Origin: Streptomyces humidus
GTDB lineage: Bacteria; Actinomycetota; Actinomycetes; Streptomycetales; Streptomycetaceae
Direction of reading: 5' to 3'
DNA length: 64,000 nucleotides
Assembly: GCF_014649655.1 (NCBI RefSeq)
Contig: NZ_BMTL01000001.1
Coordinates: 310,001-374,000 of the forward strand
A program made the position numbers and the translations under genes. The notes below the pieces were generated by a model that worked only from the letters and a program-made list of their open reading frames with translations, did not search any database and was not told the DNA's origin. Below are positions 44,960 through 53,450 of the stretch, piece after piece. Numbering within the stretch: position 1 is the stretch's first letter; each line of letters starts with the position of its first letter.

Positions 44960-47265
44960 CGGTCCGTCACCACCGCCGCCTGGGGCCTTATGGGCAGCCG
45001 GTTCACCGGGCGGCCCGTCGCGGCGCGCACGGCGGAGGCGATCGCCGCGGGCGAGGTGACCACCGGGACCGCGCTGGCCGCCTTCGCCCCGAACGGCGCG
45101 ACCACGTCCCGCTCCTCGACCAGCTTCACGATCTGGATGTCGGGGGCGTCCAGGGCCGTGGGCAGCGCGTAGCCGGTGAGGTCGGGGTGGCGGATCAGGC
45201 CGCGCGGGGTGCGCAGGTTCTCCGTGAGCGCGATGCCCACGCCCTGAGTCACGCCCGCCTCGATGCGCGCGGTGAGCTGTGCCGGGTTCAGGATCCGGCC
45301 GACGTCCTGGGCGACCGCCAGTTCGACGACCCGCACCGAGCCCAGCTCGATGTCGACGTCGACGACCGCGCGGATCGCGCAGAAGGCGAGACCGACGAAG
45401 GCGTCGCCCTGGCCGGCCGCGTCCAGGGGCTCGGTGGGGTGCGGGCGGCACTGCGCCGTCGCCCACAGCTCCTTGCCCCGCATCTCCTCCGTGACGGTCG
45501 TCGACAGGACGCCGTCGTAGGAGGTGATCTTGCCGTCGGTGATCTGCAGCAGTTCCGTCGACATGCCGAACTTGTGCGCCAGGGGCTGGAGCAGCTGGGT
45601 GCGGACCATCTTCGCCGCGCGTTCCACCGCGCCGCCGGAGACCCAGGTGTGGCGGCCCCGGCAGCCGGGGCCCGCAGGCGGCTGGTCGGTGTCCACGGGC
45701 GCGACGTGCACCTCGTCGACGCCGAGCGTCTCCTGGACGATCTGGCGGGCCAGCGTCGTGAAGCCCTGACCGGTCTCCACCGCCGCGCACAGGACCGTGG
45801 CGACGCCGTCCTGCACCTTCACGGTCGCCGTGGAGACCTCGTCCGCGCCCTCCGCGCCCAGCATGTGCACCATGCCGAGGCCGTAGCCGACGCCCCGGCG
45901 GACCGCGCCCGGTTCGCCCGCGCCCTCGGGGCCGCCGGGCAGCAGCCAGTCCTCCTCGGGCATGTCCTTGGGGAGCGCCGGGAGGGGGAACTCCTGGACG
46001 GCCTGGAGGAGTTCGGCGACGGGGGCCGGGCAGGTCACCGTCTGCCCGGTCGGCAGGACGTCACCGGTCGCCAGGACGTTGCGCAGCCGCAGCTCCGCCG
46101 GGTCGACGCCGAGCCTCTTGGCCAGCTTGTCCATCTGCGCCTCGTAGGCGGCGCAGACCTGCATCGCGCCCTCGCCGCGCACATGGCCCGACGGCGGGTT
46201 GTTCGTGCGCACCGCCCAGCCCTCGATGAAGGCGTTCGGGACGACGTAGGGGCCGCAGGCGAAGGAGACGGCGGCGGCCAGGGCCTCGGCGGAGGTGTCG
46301 GCGTAGGCGCCCGCGTCGAGCAGGATCTGCGCCTCGACCTTCACCAGCCGCCCCTCGGCGTCGGCGTGGTGGCGGTAGCGCAGCAGGGTGGGGTGCCGGT
46401 GGGCGTGGCCGAGGAAGGACTCCTCGCGCGTGGCGGTGAGTTTCACCGGGCAGCCGGTCTTCAGCGCGAGCAGGCCGAGGGAGAGCTGGAAGCCCTGGTC
46501 CTCGCGGTCGGCGGTGGCGCCGGGCACGCCGGTGACCACGATCTTCACCCGTTCGGGGTCGAGGCCGTAGCAGGCGGCGGCCGTGTCCCGGTCGGTGTGC
46601 GGGTCGGTGGAGGCCAGGTAGAGCTCCACGCCGCCGTCGGGACGGGGCACGGCGAGGCCGGCCTCGGCGCCGATCGGGGCGGGGTCGGCGCGGCCGATGC
46701 GGTACTGGCCCTCGACGACGACCTCGCCGATCGCGGACGGGTCGCCGTGGTGCAGCGGGATGTGCCGGATCAGGTTGCCGTCGGGGTGCAGGGCCTCGGC
46801 CTCGAAGGCCAGCTCGGGGTCGATGACCGGGTCGAGCACCTCGTACTCGACGATGACGGCCGCGGCGGCCATCCGCGCGGTGTCCGGGTGGTCGGCGGCG
46901 ACGGCGGCGATGGGCTCGCCGTGGTGGCGCACGACGTCGGAGGCGAACACCGGCCGGTCGGCCGTGCCGCGGCCGTGCAGGGCGCGGCCGGGGACGTCCT
47001 CGTGGGTGACGACGGCGCGTACGCCGGGCATCTCCCGCGCGTGGGACGTGTCGACGGACAGGATGCGCGCGTGCGGGTGCGGGGAGCGCAGCACGGCCGC
47101 CCACAGCAGGCCCTCGGCCCACAGGTCGGCCGCGTACGGGAAGGTGCCCTCGGTCTTCGCGCGCGCGTCGGCGGGCTGCAGGGAGGCGCCGATGCCGTGC
47201 GGGAGCGGCTCGGGGGGCGGAGCGGCCTCCACGGGGCTCGTAGCGATGACTGCTTCGTTGCTCAC
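44956..47265 (-). CDS. Xanthine dehydrogenase-family molybdopterin-binding subunit
   Basis: 769 residues from GTG 47265, with GGAGG 6 bases upstream and 4-base overlap with the FeS gene. It has the expected alpha/beta hammerhead (GTFPYAADLWAEGLLWAAVLR), the REESFLGHAHRH loop, VRGEGAMQ (the usual FRGFGxPQ place) and GQGFTTLARQIVQE. The last domain reads APFGAKAASAVPVVTSPAA, where hydroxylases of this family normally have GVGE with the catalytic Glu; no Glu is present there. It should bind molybdopterin cytosine dinucleotide. The substrate is unknown, and 'xanthine dehydrogenase' is a family label only. Confidence 0.87.
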   Translation of the reverse strand: MSNEAVIATSPVEAAPPPEPLPHGIGASLQPADARAKTEGTFPYAADLWAEGLLWAAVLRSPHPHARILSVDTSHAREMPGVRAVVTHEDVPGRALHGRGTADRPVFASDVVRHHGEPIAAVAADHPDTARMAAAAVIVEYEVLDPVIDPELAFEAEALHPDGNLIRHIPLHHGDPSAIGEVVVEGQYRIGRADPAPIGAEAGLAVPRPDGGVELYLASTDPHTDRDTAAACYGLDPERVKIVVTGVPGATADREDQGFQLSLGLLALKTGCPVKLTATREESFLGHAHRHPTLLRYRHHADAEGRLVKVEAQILLDAGAYADTSAEALAAAVSFACGPYVVPNAFIEGWAVRTNNPPSGHVRGEGAMQVCAAYEAQMDKLAKRLGVDPAELRLRNVLATGDVLPTGQTVTCPAPVAELLQAVQEFPLPALPKDMPEEDWLLPGGPEGAGEPGAVRRGVGYGLGMVHMLGAEGADEVSTATVKVQDGVATVLCAAVETGQGFTTLARQIVQETLGVDEVHVAPVDTDQPPAGPGCRGRHTWVSGGAVERAAKMVRTQLLQPLAHKFGMSTELLQITDGKITSYDGVLSTTVTEEMRGKELWATAQCRPHPTEPLDAAGQGDAFVGLAFCAIRAVVDVDIELGSVRVVELAVAQDVGRILNPAQLTARIEAGVTQGVGIALTENLRTPRGLIRHPDLTGYALPTALDAPDIQIVKLVEERDVVAPFGAKAASAVPVVTSPAAIASAVRAATGRPVNRLPIRPQAAVVTDR

Positions 47266-49055
47266 GCCTGGCCTCCGTCCTGACCCTGTCCGTACGCCGG
47301 GTCGTGCGGGTGGGGCTGCGCCGGGTTCTCGAAGGCCGACACATGGACGCCGCCCCCGCCCGGGCCCGCCTGATGGGGGATACGGGCCTCGTCGCCGTCC
47401 GTCTCGGCGTCCGCGGCGGCGTGCGCCTCGCGTTCGGCCACGACGTCCTGGACGGCCCGCAGGACGCCCTGGTATCCCGAGCAGCGGCACAGGTTGCCGC
47501 ACAGCGCCTGCCGGGCTTCCAGTTCGGTGGGCGCCGGGTTGCCCTCCAGCAGGTCGTGGACGGTCATCGCCATGCCGGGCACGCAGAAGCCGCACTGCAC
47601 GGCCCCGCAGCGGGCGAGCGCCCGCTGCACGTCGGAGGGCTGTCCGTCGACGGCGAGGCCCTCGACGGTGCGGATCTCGCTGCCGGCGGTGGTGACGGCC
47701 GGGACGAGGCAGGAGGCGACGAGCCGGCCGTCCACCTGGACGTTGCAGGCCCCGCACTCGCCCTGCGAGCAGCCGTCCTTGGCGCCGGCGAGGCCGAGGC
47801 GCTCGCGCAGGACGTAGAGCAGGGACTCGCCGATCCAGGCGTCGGCGACGGGCCGGTCGGAGCCGTTGACGCGCAGCACGTAGGCGGCGAGGGGGTGTTC
47901 CTCGTGGAAGGGCGGCGGGGCGTCGTCGGGGGCCTCGGCATCGTCGGCGTCCGCCGGGGTCCGGTGCGGGTCCGGCTCGGCGGCCGCGTCGGGCTCCGGG
48001 GCGGACCCGGGGGCGTCCGGGCCGTCGGCGGCGGCCGGGGCGTCCTCGGGGGTGTCCGACGGGGCGGCGGCGTCCGGGTGCGCGGCGGCGGGCTCCGGGG
48101 CCGGCTCGGCGGGGCCGTGGAGGGCCCGCCGGGCATGGTCGGGGCCCTCGGCGGGCTCGGTGCTCTCCTCGGTCCCGGCGGGCTGTCGAGCGGCCTCCGC
48201 GGGGCCGTCCGGGGCCACCGTGTACGCGTCGGGGGAGATCTCCGGCGCGTATGTCCCGGAAGCGTGCGGCCCGGGGTGCTCCGGGTGCTCGGGGGCGGCG
48301 CGGCGGCGGTCGTGTTCCGCTGCGCCGGGGTCGTGCGGCGGCGCGTGCCCGGCGCTGCCGTGCGGGGGCGTGTGCTCCGGGGTGTGGCCGAACGGGGGCT
48401 GGTCCGCGACCGGCCGGCCGGTCTGGTCGGTGTGCGGCCCCCAGGGCCCCTCCGCCGGGTCGGGCGCGCCCGTCGCCCAGGGTGCGGCGGCGCCGCCGGG
48501 CAGGGTGGCGGGGGGCGTGCCGCCGCCCCACTGCTCGACCAGGGACGACGTGGTGAACTCGCCGGATTCGTCGGGCAGGTCGCCGCCGGCGACGGGGATC
48601 GACCACTGGCCGGTCACGTCGTGGCCGGTCACGTCGTGGCCGGGGGCGTGTGCGGACGGCGGTGCGCCGGGGGGCGCCGAGGCGTCGTCGAAAGCCCACT
48701 GGCCGGTCGCGCCGGGGTGGTACGTGAACCGGTCGTCGCCGACCGTCTGCGGGGTGCCCTGCGGGGCGGGCCAGTCATTGGCGCCGGCCGGGGCGGCCCA
48801 GGTCGCGGAGGCGTCCTCCGGGGGCGCGACCGCTATCTGCGGCGGCACGTACCCGTGGCCCGGCGCGGCGAGCGGGCTGTCCCCGCGCGCGGCGAGGAAG
48901 GCGTCGATGCCGCCCTCGGGGAGTTTGACGAAGGCGGTCGCGCCGTCGTCGTAGTCCCCCTGGGGCAGCGGGTCCCAGCGGCTGCCGCCCTGCGGCGCGC
49001 CCTGGTCCTGCCCGTTGTCCTGTCCGTGTCCGGGTCCGTGCTGGTCGTCGGTCAC
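47262..49055 (-). CDS. [2Fe-2S] subunit of molybdenum hydroxylase with long disordered N-terminus
   Basis: 597 residues from GTG 49055, with GGGGAGGG 7 bases upstream. Usual FeS subunits have about 160-200 residues. The conserved part begins near residue 390: CSQGECGACNVQVDGR (C429, C434, C437) binds the plant-type cluster, and AVQCGFCVPGM plus CGNLCRCSGYQG bind the second cluster. The first 390 residues are Pro/Ala/His/Asp/Gly-rich and look unfolded. The GTG overlaps the FAD-subunit stop. Gene order FAD-FeS-Mo is the standard small-medium-large operon. The extension is in frame with normal codon usage, so it is not an obvious assembly artefact. Confidence 0.85.
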   Translation of the reverse strand: MTDDQHGPGHGQDNGQDQGAPQGGSRWDPLPQGDYDDGATAFVKLPEGGIDAFLAARGDSPLAAPGHGYVPPQIAVAPPEDASATWAAPAGANDWPAPQGTPQTVGDDRFTYHPGATGQWAFDDASAPPGAPPSAHAPGHDVTGHDVTGQWSIPVAGGDLPDESGEFTTSSLVEQWGGGTPPATLPGGAAAPWATGAPDPAEGPWGPHTDQTGRPVADQPPFGHTPEHTPPHGSAGHAPPHDPGAAEHDRRRAAPEHPEHPGPHASGTYAPEISPDAYTVAPDGPAEAARQPAGTEESTEPAEGPDHARRALHGPAEPAPEPAAAHPDAAAPSDTPEDAPAAADGPDAPGSAPEPDAAAEPDPHRTPADADDAEAPDDAPPPFHEEHPLAAYVLRVNGSDRPVADAWIGESLLYVLRERLGLAGAKDGCSQGECGACNVQVDGRLVASCLVPAVTTAGSEIRTVEGLAVDGQPSDVQRALARCGAVQCGFCVPGMAMTVHDLLEGNPAPTELEARQALCGNLCRCSGYQGVLRAVQDVVAEREAHAAADAETDGDEARIPHQAGPGGGGVHVSAFENPAQPHPHDPAYGQGQDGGQA

Positions 49056-49945
49056 GACAGCGCCCTCCCCAGTGCTCGTCGGGCCAGCGCGGCGACGGTG
49101 CGCCGCAAGTGCAGTACGGCGGGCGGAAGTTCGGGGACGGACCCGTCCACGCCCGGCGTCGCGTCGGGGATGCAGGCCGCGGCCACGTACTCCCCGAAGG
49201 CGGTCAGGGCCTCCGGGACGACGGCGCGGCCGTTGTCCCAGTCGATCAGCCGGGCGACCCACTGCTCGGCCTCCAGCGGCCGCAGCGGCATCGGCGCTAT
49301 GGCGCCGACGGCGCACCTGACGCCGCGCCGGGCGGGGTCGAGGACCAGCGCCACGGAGGCCACCGCACGGCCCGGACCGGTGCGTCCGGTGGCCTTGAGG
49401 AAGACCTGCGGGGCGTGCAGCAGCGGCACGCGCACGAACCCGATGAGTTCGCCGCCGCGCAGCATGTCCATGCCGGCCAGCAGGTGCGACACCGGGATGT
49501 CCCGGCGGGCTCCGCCCGGGCCCGCGATGACGAGGGTCGCTTCCAGCGCGGCCAGCACCGGCAGCGCGTCGCCCGTGGGGGCGGCCGAGGCGATGTTGCC
49601 GCCCAGGGTGCCCGCGTTGCGGATCTGCGGCGGTCCCGCGGCGCGCGCCGCGGCGGCGAGCGCCGGGATGAGGGCGGCGAAGTCGGGGCGGCCCATGCGC
49701 GCGTGGGTCAGTCCGGCGCCGAGCAGGGCGTGGCCGTCCTGGTACTGCCAGCCGCGGATCTCGCTGATCCGGCCGAGACCGACCAGACCGGTGGGCCTGA
49801 GCTGCCCGGAGTTGACGGCTGCCATCAGGTCGGTGCCGCCCGCCACGGGCACGGCGGCGGGCATGGCGGCCAGCGCGGCCACGGCCTCGTCCAGGGTCGT
49901 GGGCAGCGTGACGGCCTGCGCCGCCTGCGGTGCGTGCGTGCTCAA
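49052..49945 (-). CDS. FAD-binding subunit of molybdenum hydroxylase
   Basis: 297 residues from TTG 49945 (LSTHAPQAAQAVTLPTTLDEA). The FAD site is formed by VPVAGGTDLMAAVNSG and NAGTLGGNIASAAPTGDALP, both standard for CoxM/XdhB-type subunits. It passes electrons from the FeS subunit to NAD or another acceptor. First gene of a four-gene operon whose members all overlap by 4 bases. The start is uncertain: a longer in-frame start exists, but similarity begins here. Confidence 0.88.
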   Translation of the reverse strand: MSTHAPQAAQAVTLPTTLDEAVAALAAMPAAVPVAGGTDLMAAVNSGQLRPTGLVGLGRISEIRGWQYQDGHALLGAGLTHARMGRPDFAALIPALAAAARAAGPPQIRNAGTLGGNIASAAPTGDALPVLAALEATLVIAGPGGARRDIPVSHLLAGMDMLRGGELIGFVRVPLLHAPQVFLKATGRTGPGRAVASVALVLDPARRGVRCAVGAIAPMPLRPLEAEQWVARLIDWDNGRAVVPEALTAFGEYVAAACIPDATPGVDGSVPELPPAVLHLRRTVAALARRALGRALS

Positions 49946-50194
49946 AACCTGCTGCCCCTTCCCGCTGCCCCACCTGGTCCCACCTGTGTTGCCGTACGGT
50001 ACGTGCTGACAGGGCGGACGTGGCAACTCTGGCACATCTTCGCCCCACCGGTACGCGGGGGTCGGCCAGGAGCCATTCGCCCACGTCACCCGGGAGATGG
50101 TCCGCTTTCGCACGTCGTTACCGGTATGCGCGAACTGCCACTCTTCGGGGATCCCGCCGGGTTTGTCCTCCGCGCACGCTCGGGGCTGACGGCA

Positions 50195-51826
50195 TCACCG
50201 GTTCGGGGGCGGACCCTCGATCGGACGCCCGAGGACGCCGGGCCGCCGCTGCCACGGCCGGGGCCCGGACGGCGGACGGTAGCCGACGCCCAGGGCGTCG
50301 AGCCGCCCGTAGTGGGCCTGCATCCGCCGCTCGAAGCCGGCGAAGTCCCGCTCGGCCGGCGCGGGCAGGGCGCTCCAGGCGACCTCGGCGAAGGCGGCGA
50401 GGCGGGGGAACGCCTGGTAGTCCACGCGCGCCTGGTCCTCCGTCGTCTCGGTCCACAGGTTGGCCTGGGCGCCGAGCACGTGCCGCGCCTCCTCGGGCGT
50501 CAGTTCCGGCGGAACGGGCTCGAACCGGTAGACGTCCTCCAGGGTGCGGACGTAGCCGATCGGCACGGGCTCGTCCGGGCCGTCGTGCTGCCTGTGGTCG
50601 AGATACACCTGCTGCTCGGGGCACATGACGACGTCGTGCCCGGCCCGCGCGGCGGCGATCCCGCCGGCGTATCCCCGCCAGGACGACACCGCCGCACCCG
50701 GCGCCAGGCCGCCCTCCAGGATCTCGTCCCAGCCGATGAGCCGGCGCCCGCGCGCGGAGAGCCATGTGTCGAAGTGGCCGAGGAACCAGGACTGCAGCCC
50801 GTCCTCGCCGTCGAGCCCGAGTTCCCTGATGCGCGCCTGCGCGGCCGGCGAGGCCCGCCACTCGTCCTTGAGGCATTCGTCGCCCCCCACATGGACGAAC
50901 TCCGACGGAAACAGCTCCAGGACCTCCTCGAACACCCCCTCGTAGAAGCGCAGGGTGCTCTCGGCGGGGGCGAGCACATGAGGACTGATCCCCCAGGTGT
51001 CCCACACGGCGGGGGCGGCGCCCGCCTTCCCGGAGGCGGGGACGACGTCGGTGTTGCCGAGTTCCGGATATGCGGCGATGGCGGCCTGCGAGTGGCCGGG
51101 CACGTCGATTTCCGGGACGACGGCGATATGCCGCTCGGCGGCGTACGCGACGATCTCCCGGATGTCGTCCTGGGTGTAGAAGCCGCCGTGCGGCTTCTCG
51201 TCCCACAAGGGCGACGCACGATGGCCGAATTTCGTGCGCGCCCGCCAGGACCCGGTCCCGGTCAGCCGGGGATGTCTTCTGATCTCCAGACGCCAGCCCT
51301 GATCGTCGGTCAGATGGAAGTGGAAGACGTTGAGTTTGTGCGCGGCCATCAGGTCCAGCCAGCGCAGGACGCCTTCCTTGGGCATGAAGTGCCGGGCCAC
51401 GTCGAGCAGGAGACCGCGCCAGCCGAAGCGGGGGGCGTCCTCGACGGTGACCTCCGGCAGTTCCCACTGCCGGCCGGGTCGCAGCGGAGCCCGGCGGAAG
51501 GCGTCGGGGCCGAGCAGTTGCCGCACCGTCTGCGCTCCCCAGAAGACGCCGGCCGCGCTGCCGCCCGCGATCACCTGGTCGTCACCGCCGAGGTGCAGCC
51601 GGTAGCCCTCCGGGGGCAGCGCGGGGTCGACGGCCAGCAGGATGCGCCCCCCGCCGTCGCCGTGCCCGGCGAGGGAGAGGCCGGTCGCCGCGCCGACCGT
51701 CGCCCGCAGCCAGCGCGCGACGCCCTCGGTGCCGGGCCCCGCCTCCAGCCGGGTCCGCTCGTCAAGACGGCCCCGGCCGCGGTGGCCGCGGACGAGGCGC
51801 CGGGGCGCCGGAACGAGATCCGTCAT
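50195..51826 (-). CDS. Beta-N-acetylhexosaminidase, GH20
   Basis: 543 residues from ATG 51826 (MTDLVPAPRRLVRGHRG). A GH20 N-terminal domain (about 1-110) precedes the catalytic barrel with WRGLLLDVARHFMP, HLTDDQGWRLEI and FVHVGGDECLKDEW, where D316-E317 is the catalytic pair of the substrate-assisted mechanism. It removes terminal GlcNAc from chitobiose-like or other glycans. No signal peptide is visible from this start, so it may act in the cytosol on imported chitobiose, or the true start lies upstream. No dre box is evident in the 417 bases upstream. Confidence 0.92.
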   Translation of the reverse strand: MTDLVPAPRRLVRGHRGRGRLDERTRLEAGPGTEGVARWLRATVGAATGLSLAGHGDGGGRILLAVDPALPPEGYRLHLGGDDQVIAGGSAAGVFWGAQTVRQLLGPDAFRRAPLRPGRQWELPEVTVEDAPRFGWRGLLLDVARHFMPKEGVLRWLDLMAAHKLNVFHFHLTDDQGWRLEIRRHPRLTGTGSWRARTKFGHRASPLWDEKPHGGFYTQDDIREIVAYAAERHIAVVPEIDVPGHSQAAIAAYPELGNTDVVPASGKAGAAPAVWDTWGISPHVLAPAESTLRFYEGVFEEVLELFPSEFVHVGGDECLKDEWRASPAAQARIRELGLDGEDGLQSWFLGHFDTWLSARGRRLIGWDEILEGGLAPGAAVSSWRGYAGGIAAARAGHDVVMCPEQQVYLDHRQHDGPDEPVPIGYVRTLEDVYRFEPVPPELTPEEARHVLGAQANLWTETTEDQARVDYQAFPRLAAFAEVAWSALPAPAERDFAGFERRMQAHYGRLDALGVGYRPPSGPRPWQRRPGVLGRPIEGPPPNR

Positions 51827-52243
51827 CAGTCCCTGACCGCTCCGTCCGGTGCGCGGACCGGACTCTTCGCTGTGCGCGTACGAGGAAACCAGAACCGGAA
51901 TGGCCGTGACCGTGCGGCCCGTCTCCGCGGAAAGCGCGTACGCCTCGTTCCACGGCCCTCCGCAGGGCTCCGGAAGGGTCCCCGCGGGCATCCCGAACCG
52001 CTTTCCGAGCCCTTTTCGGCGCGCATGCCGAAAGGGCGGCGAGAAGGCGCCGCAAGCCCCCTGGAACAGGATCGGCGCGGCGGCCCGGAAGGGGGGCGGG
52101 AGGGCGAACCGGAATGCGTCGCCGCGGGCGCCGGGGAAATCACGGGCGACGACCCGCGCGGCGCACCACACGCGACGACGGGCACGCCGAGGCCCCCCGG
52201 ACGCGCCGGAGCGCGCCCCGAGGGCCTCGGGGAAGTGAGCGGG
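51827..52243. other. Intergenic region upstream of GH20
   Basis: 417 bases. A hairpin with arms CCCTTTTCGGC and GCCGAAAGGG (one bulge) lies at about 52010-52036, a possible terminator for the DUF3039 gene or leader structure for GH20. The frame upstream of the GH20 ATG stays open but reads like non-coding sequence. Confidence 0.5.
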
Positions 52244-52543
52244 CTACTTCTTGTCGCCGCCCTTGCCCTTGTCGTCGCCGCCGCCCGCCATGGACTCGAA
52301 GATCTCCTTGCACATGGGGCACACGGGGTACTTCTTCGGGTCGCGGCCGGGCACCCAGACCTTGCCGCACAGCGCCACGACGGGCGTCCCGTCGAGGGCG
52401 CTCGCCATGATCTTGTCCTTCTGGACGTAGTGGGCGAAGCGCTCGTGGTCCCCGTCGCCGTGCGACACCTGCGGCGTCGGCTCCACGAGGGTCCCCGTCC
52501 CCGTGCCTCGCTGGGGCTGGGTCTCAGGCTCAAGAGTGCTCAT
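52244..52543 (-). CDS. DUF3039 domain protein
   Basis: 99 residues. The core HERFAHYVQKDKIMASALDG, VVALCGKVWVPGRDPKKYPV and CPMCKEIFE is the DUF3039 signature. Three Cys (CGKVW, CPMC) could form part of a zinc site. A Gly/Lys/Asp tail follows. It is a near-universal small protein of actinobacteria with no known function. 42 bases before the end of the YqgE gene on the same strand, so the two may share a transcript. Confidence 0.85.
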   Translation of the reverse strand: MSTLEPETQPQRGTGTGTLVEPTPQVSHGDGDHERFAHYVQKDKIMASALDGTPVVALCGKVWVPGRDPKKYPVCPMCKEIFESMAGGGDDKGKGGDKK

Positions 52544-52585
52544 GGCGCCAAGCGTACTGAAGCCGGGCGGGGATGCTCACGCGCA

Positions 52586-53158
52586 TCAGTTGAGCGAGGC
52601 GTCGTCCGGATAGGTGGCCACCATCGCCAGTTCACTGCGCTGCCGGCGCAGCACCTCGCGCCAGAGCCTCTCGGGCGCCGGCGAGGAGACGTCGCCGGGC
52701 TCGGACTCCACGACGTACCACGCGCCCTCGACCAGCTCGTCCTCCAGCTGGCCGGGGCCCCAGCCGGCGTATCCGGCGAAGATCCGCAGGGAGCCGAGGG
52801 CCGAGGCGAGGAGTTCCGGCGGGGCCTCCAGGTCGACCAGGCCGATCGCGCCGTGCACCCGGCGCCAGCCGAGCGGGGCCCCGTCCCCGGCCGCGCCGCC
52901 GGGGATGACGGCGACCCCGAGGGCCGAGTCCAGGGACACCGGGCCGCCCTGGAAGACGACGCCCGGCTCGCCGGCCAGGTCCGCCCAGGCCTCCAGGATG
53001 TCGCTCACCCCCACCGGGGTGGGCCGGTTGAGGACGACGCCGAGGGAGCCCTCCTCGTCGTGGTCGAGAAGGAGCACCACCGCGCGGTCGAAGTTCGGGT
53101 CCGCCAGGGCGGGCGTCGCCACGAGCAGCCGTCCTGTGAGCGAGGACACCTCGGTCAT
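52586..53158 (-). CDS. YqgE/AlgH family protein
   Basis: 190 residues from ATG 53158 (MTEVSSLTGRLLVATP); an ATG three codons upstream is possible. FDRAVVLLLDHDEEGSLGVVLNRP, VFQGGPVSLDSALGVAV and FAGYAGWGPGQLEDELVEGAW are the conserved YqgE motifs. Members are typical soluble proteins of 180-190 residues with no agreed function. Divergent from murA. Confidence 0.9.
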   Translation of the reverse strand: MTEVSSLTGRLLVATPALADPNFDRAVVLLLDHDEEGSLGVVLNRPTPVGVSDILEAWADLAGEPGVVFQGGPVSLDSALGVAVIPGGAAGDGAPLGWRRVHGAIGLVDLEAPPELLASALGSLRIFAGYAGWGPGQLEDELVEGAWYVVESEPGDVSSPAPERLWREVLRRQRSELAMVATYPDDASLN

Positions 53159-53450
53159 GCCAGACATGATCCCGCATCTTCCCTGAAGTGGGGAACGGGT
53201 GCGGGGCACGGAGGTGAGGGCAGGTCGGGCGCGTGGGTGCGGTGCGGGCGCACGGGGCCGAGACGGGCAGCCGACGATGACCGTGCGTGTCCGCGGGGAA
53301 ACGGTTCGTGTTGTGACACAGCCATGACGCCGCTGGGCGGTCCTCGGGCTTACGGCGGAGGGGGCGACGGCGATTACTCTGTCTGCTCTGGCCCTGCCCC
53401 GACCCCCCAACGGCCCCTGCCCAATCCACCATCCATGGAACGCGAGACAC

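Noticed and set aside
44956..48699. Single reading frame joining the Mo subunit to sequence inside the FeS gene
   Set aside because: The N-terminal part is an out-of-frame reading of the FeS gene. The GTG at 47265 with its ribosome site and overlap is the natural start, so this is not a fusion protein.
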